The position numbers and the translations under genes were made by a program. Below, one piece after another: positions 62,532 to 64,000 of a stretch of DNA of 64,000 nt. Position 1 is the stretch's first letter, and every line of letters begins with the position of its first letter. The notes beneath the pieces are model-generated. The model saw only the letters and a list, made by a program, of their open reading frames with translations, ran no database searches and was not told where the DNA came from. Source of the DNA: Loktanella sp. 5RATIMAR09 (lineage in GTDB: Bacteria > Pseudomonadota > Alphaproteobacteria > Rhodobacterales > Rhodobacteraceae); NCBI RefSeq assembly GCF_001419985.1, contig NZ_LJAL01000002.1, forward strand, positions 186,001 to 250,000, read 5' to 3'.

Positions 62532-64000
62532 ATGATAGGCAAAGATAAAGAGCAAAGCGCGCAGCTAGCCGCGCAAGACAAGGCCACAATGACCGAAGAG
62601 ACCGACCCAAACCAGACGAGGCCCGCGCGGCCCAAGGGTATGCGCCCTTGGGTGTTCTGGCTGCGCGCGGTGTTTGTGGTCTGCATGATGCCCCTTGTTT
62701 TTCTGGCTGCAGCCGCCGTCATGGTCATCGATCGCGACATTACCGCGCCCAGCTGGATCACGGATCGCATCGAGGCGCGGGCCGACGCGCTCTTGGAGGG
62801 TGGCAGCCTTGAGTTCGGGGCGATAACCGTGCGGATTGGCCGTGACCTGCACCCGACCGTGCGTCTTGTGGATACGCGGCTGGTGGATGCCGGCGGGTTA
62901 ACGCTTACGCGGGTGCCGCTGGTTGAGGGGGGCATATCGCCGCGCGGTTTGATCCTGCAACAAGAGGTTCTAATGCAAAACGTGCGCCTGATCGGGGCGC
63001 AGGTGAATTTGCGCCGCGCGCGCGACGGCTCGGTGTCTTTTGCGCTGACAGCGGGTGGCGGAGATTTGGGGCAGGCGCGGTCTTTGCCGGAATTGCTGGA
63101 ACAGTTTGACCGCGTTTTTGAACGCCCCGCACTTGAGGCGCTTGAAACCGTGCGGGCGGACGGGCTGATCGTGAATTTTGATGATGCGCGGGCGGGACGC
63201 AGTTGGGTTGTGGACGGCGGCAGTGTGATGCTTGATCTGCGCGGCGGCGAGACGGAGATCAACGGCAGTTTTTCATTGCTGTCGGGCCGCGCCGACGTGA
63301 CCGGTGTGACCCTCTCATATATCAGCCCGCGCGGCAGCCGCGCGGCGCAGGTGGGCATCAACCTGACCAATGCGGAGGCCAGCGATATTGCCGCGCAATC
63401 CCCAGCCTTGCGGTGGTTACAAGGCGTCGAGGCCCCGATCACCGCCGCGTTACGCACCGCGCTTGATGAAGACGGTGCGCTGGGGCCGCTCAATGCTGTC
63501 CTTGAAATTGGCACCGGGGTCTTGCAGCCCAACCCCGCGACCGAGCCTATCGCTTTTGAAGATGCCAAAGCCTACTTTACTTATGATCCCGTGCGCGATC
63601 TGATCGCCTTCAGCGAGGTATCGCTTGAGACCGCGTGGGGCAGTTTGCGCGCCGAGGGCGACGCCTATCTGCGCGAGTTCAGGGATGGTTTGCCGCGCGC
63701 CTCTTTGGCACAGTTTCGCTTTCGCGATGTGGCGCTGAACCCGCCAGGTTTCTTTGACACACCACCTGAGATTACTGAAGCCTCGATTGATATGCGCCTG
63801 CGGTTTGAGCCCTTCTCGGTAGAGATCGGGCAGGCGGTGATGACGGATGGCGATGTGCGGCTGGATGCAAGCGGCGCGTTGGCGGCAACAGACGCGGGGT
63901 GGCAACTGGCGCTGGACGCGCAGGTTGCCGCAATCACGCCCGAGAGGCTTGTATCCTTTTGGCCCCTGACGATGAAACCGGGTTCGCGGCAATGGGTGCG
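62532..64000 (+). CDS. AsmA/YhdP-type envelope protein (partial, N-terminal part)
   Basis: Starts at ATG 62532 (an ATG at 62589 is also possible) and runs off the right edge; about 489 residues are visible. One membrane helix (about residues 44-68) is followed by a large beta-rich domain with DUF3971-like segments, for example LERTRV...DGLIVNFDD and, near the edge, LVSFWPLTMKPGSRQWV. YhdP/AsmA proteins are long periplasmic bridges for lipid transport to the outer membrane. Divergent from bcp. Confidence 0.85.
   Translation, partial: MIGKDKEQSAQLAAQDKATMTEETDPNQTRPARPKGMRPWVFWLRAVFVVCMMPLVFLAAAAVMVIDRDITAPSWITDRIEARADALLEGGSLEFGAITVRIGRDLHPTVRLVDTRLVDAGGLTLTRVPLVEGGISPRGLILQQEVLMQNVRLIGAQVNLRRARDGSVSFALTAGGGDLGQARSLPELLEQFDRVFERPALEALETVRADGLIVNFDDARAGRSWVVDGGSVMLDLRGGETEINGSFSLLSGRADVTGVTLSYISPRGSRAAQVGINLTNAEASDIAAQSPALRWLQGVEAPITAALRTALDEDGALGPLNAVLEIGTGVLQPNPATEPIAFEDAKAYFTYDPVRDLIAFSEVSLETAWGSLRAEGDAYLREFRDGLPRASLAQFRFRDVALNPPGFFDTPPEITEASIDMRLRFEPFSVEIGQAVMTDGDVRLDASGALAATDAGWQLALDAQVAAITPERLVSFWPLTMKPGSRQWV

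Overview
The window looks like a chromosomal segment of a marine alphaproteobacterium of the order Rhodobacterales (Roseobacter group). The evidence is moderately GC-rich DNA, a glycine-dependent 5-aminolevulinate synthase (HemA), a surE-pcm-nlpD block, a cysG-DUF2849-cysI-cysH-DUF934-fpr sulfite-reduction block, a DUF1127 protein, a form II CO-dehydrogenase-type coxSLM cluster, bactofilin next to a LytM peptidase, and RF2 without a programmed frameshift. No integrase, transposase, phage gene or CRISPR array is visible. Most genes are housekeeping and the coding density is high.

Layout. 0-15.6 kb is mostly minus strand: LysM lipoprotein (cut by the window edge), pcm, surE, an SDR protein, purF, cvpA, radA, a PqiA-like membrane protein, alr, dnaB, pyrE, pyrC, a PAPS-reductase-like protein and gcdH. 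15.7-23.7 kb is a plus-strand molybdenum hydroxylase cluster: MoxR ATPase, CoxE, XdhC/CoxI, a molybdopterin-binding protein, then coxS-coxL-coxM. CoxL carries AYRGAGR, the form II signature, so CO may not be the physiological substrate. A bidirectional terminator separates coxM from infC. 24.5-25.2 kb encodes an alanine-rich coiled-coil protein with an exact 29-residue tandem duplication. 25.3-30.8 kb is the assimilatory sulfate/siroheme operon on the minus strand, divergent from an Lrp/AsnC regulator. The regulator is followed by a lipoprotein-DUF2145 pair, and near-identical GAAC-N3-GTTC palindromes sit at both of its edges. 32.6-36.5 kb holds a cytochrome P450, a B12/SCHIC-type sensor, tpiA and two Fe-S assembly proteins. 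36.5-37.4 kb is nearly empty. 37.4-46.5 kb has tgt, lon (with a heat-shock-like promoter), HU, a phosphatase, pirin, three tRNA genes (Val and two identical Asp), an aldo/keto reductase and an M20 dipeptidase. 46.7-62.5 kb contains hemA, a RodZ-like protein, ispG, an aminotransferase, an amidase, mrcA, prfB, an amidase-signature protein, bactofilin, a LytM peptidase, a ferritin-like protein and bcp. The right edge cuts an AsmA/YhdP-type envelope protein.

Much of what merits a second look is outside the reading frames. A 27-bp perfect palindrome can hide the radA ribosome binding site. infC probably starts at ATA and the gene after dnaB at ATT. The GAAC palindromes surround the Lrp-type gene. 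Two 22-bp palindromes, 6.6 kb apart, differ by a compensatory base pair. Other palindromes lie near cysI, DUF1127 and hemA. I did not find a clear-cut new defence, secretion or biosynthetic system. The best candidates for undescribed biology are the palindrome-controlled lipoprotein/DUF2145 pair, the SCHIC-like sensor beside a P450, and the radA leader hairpin.
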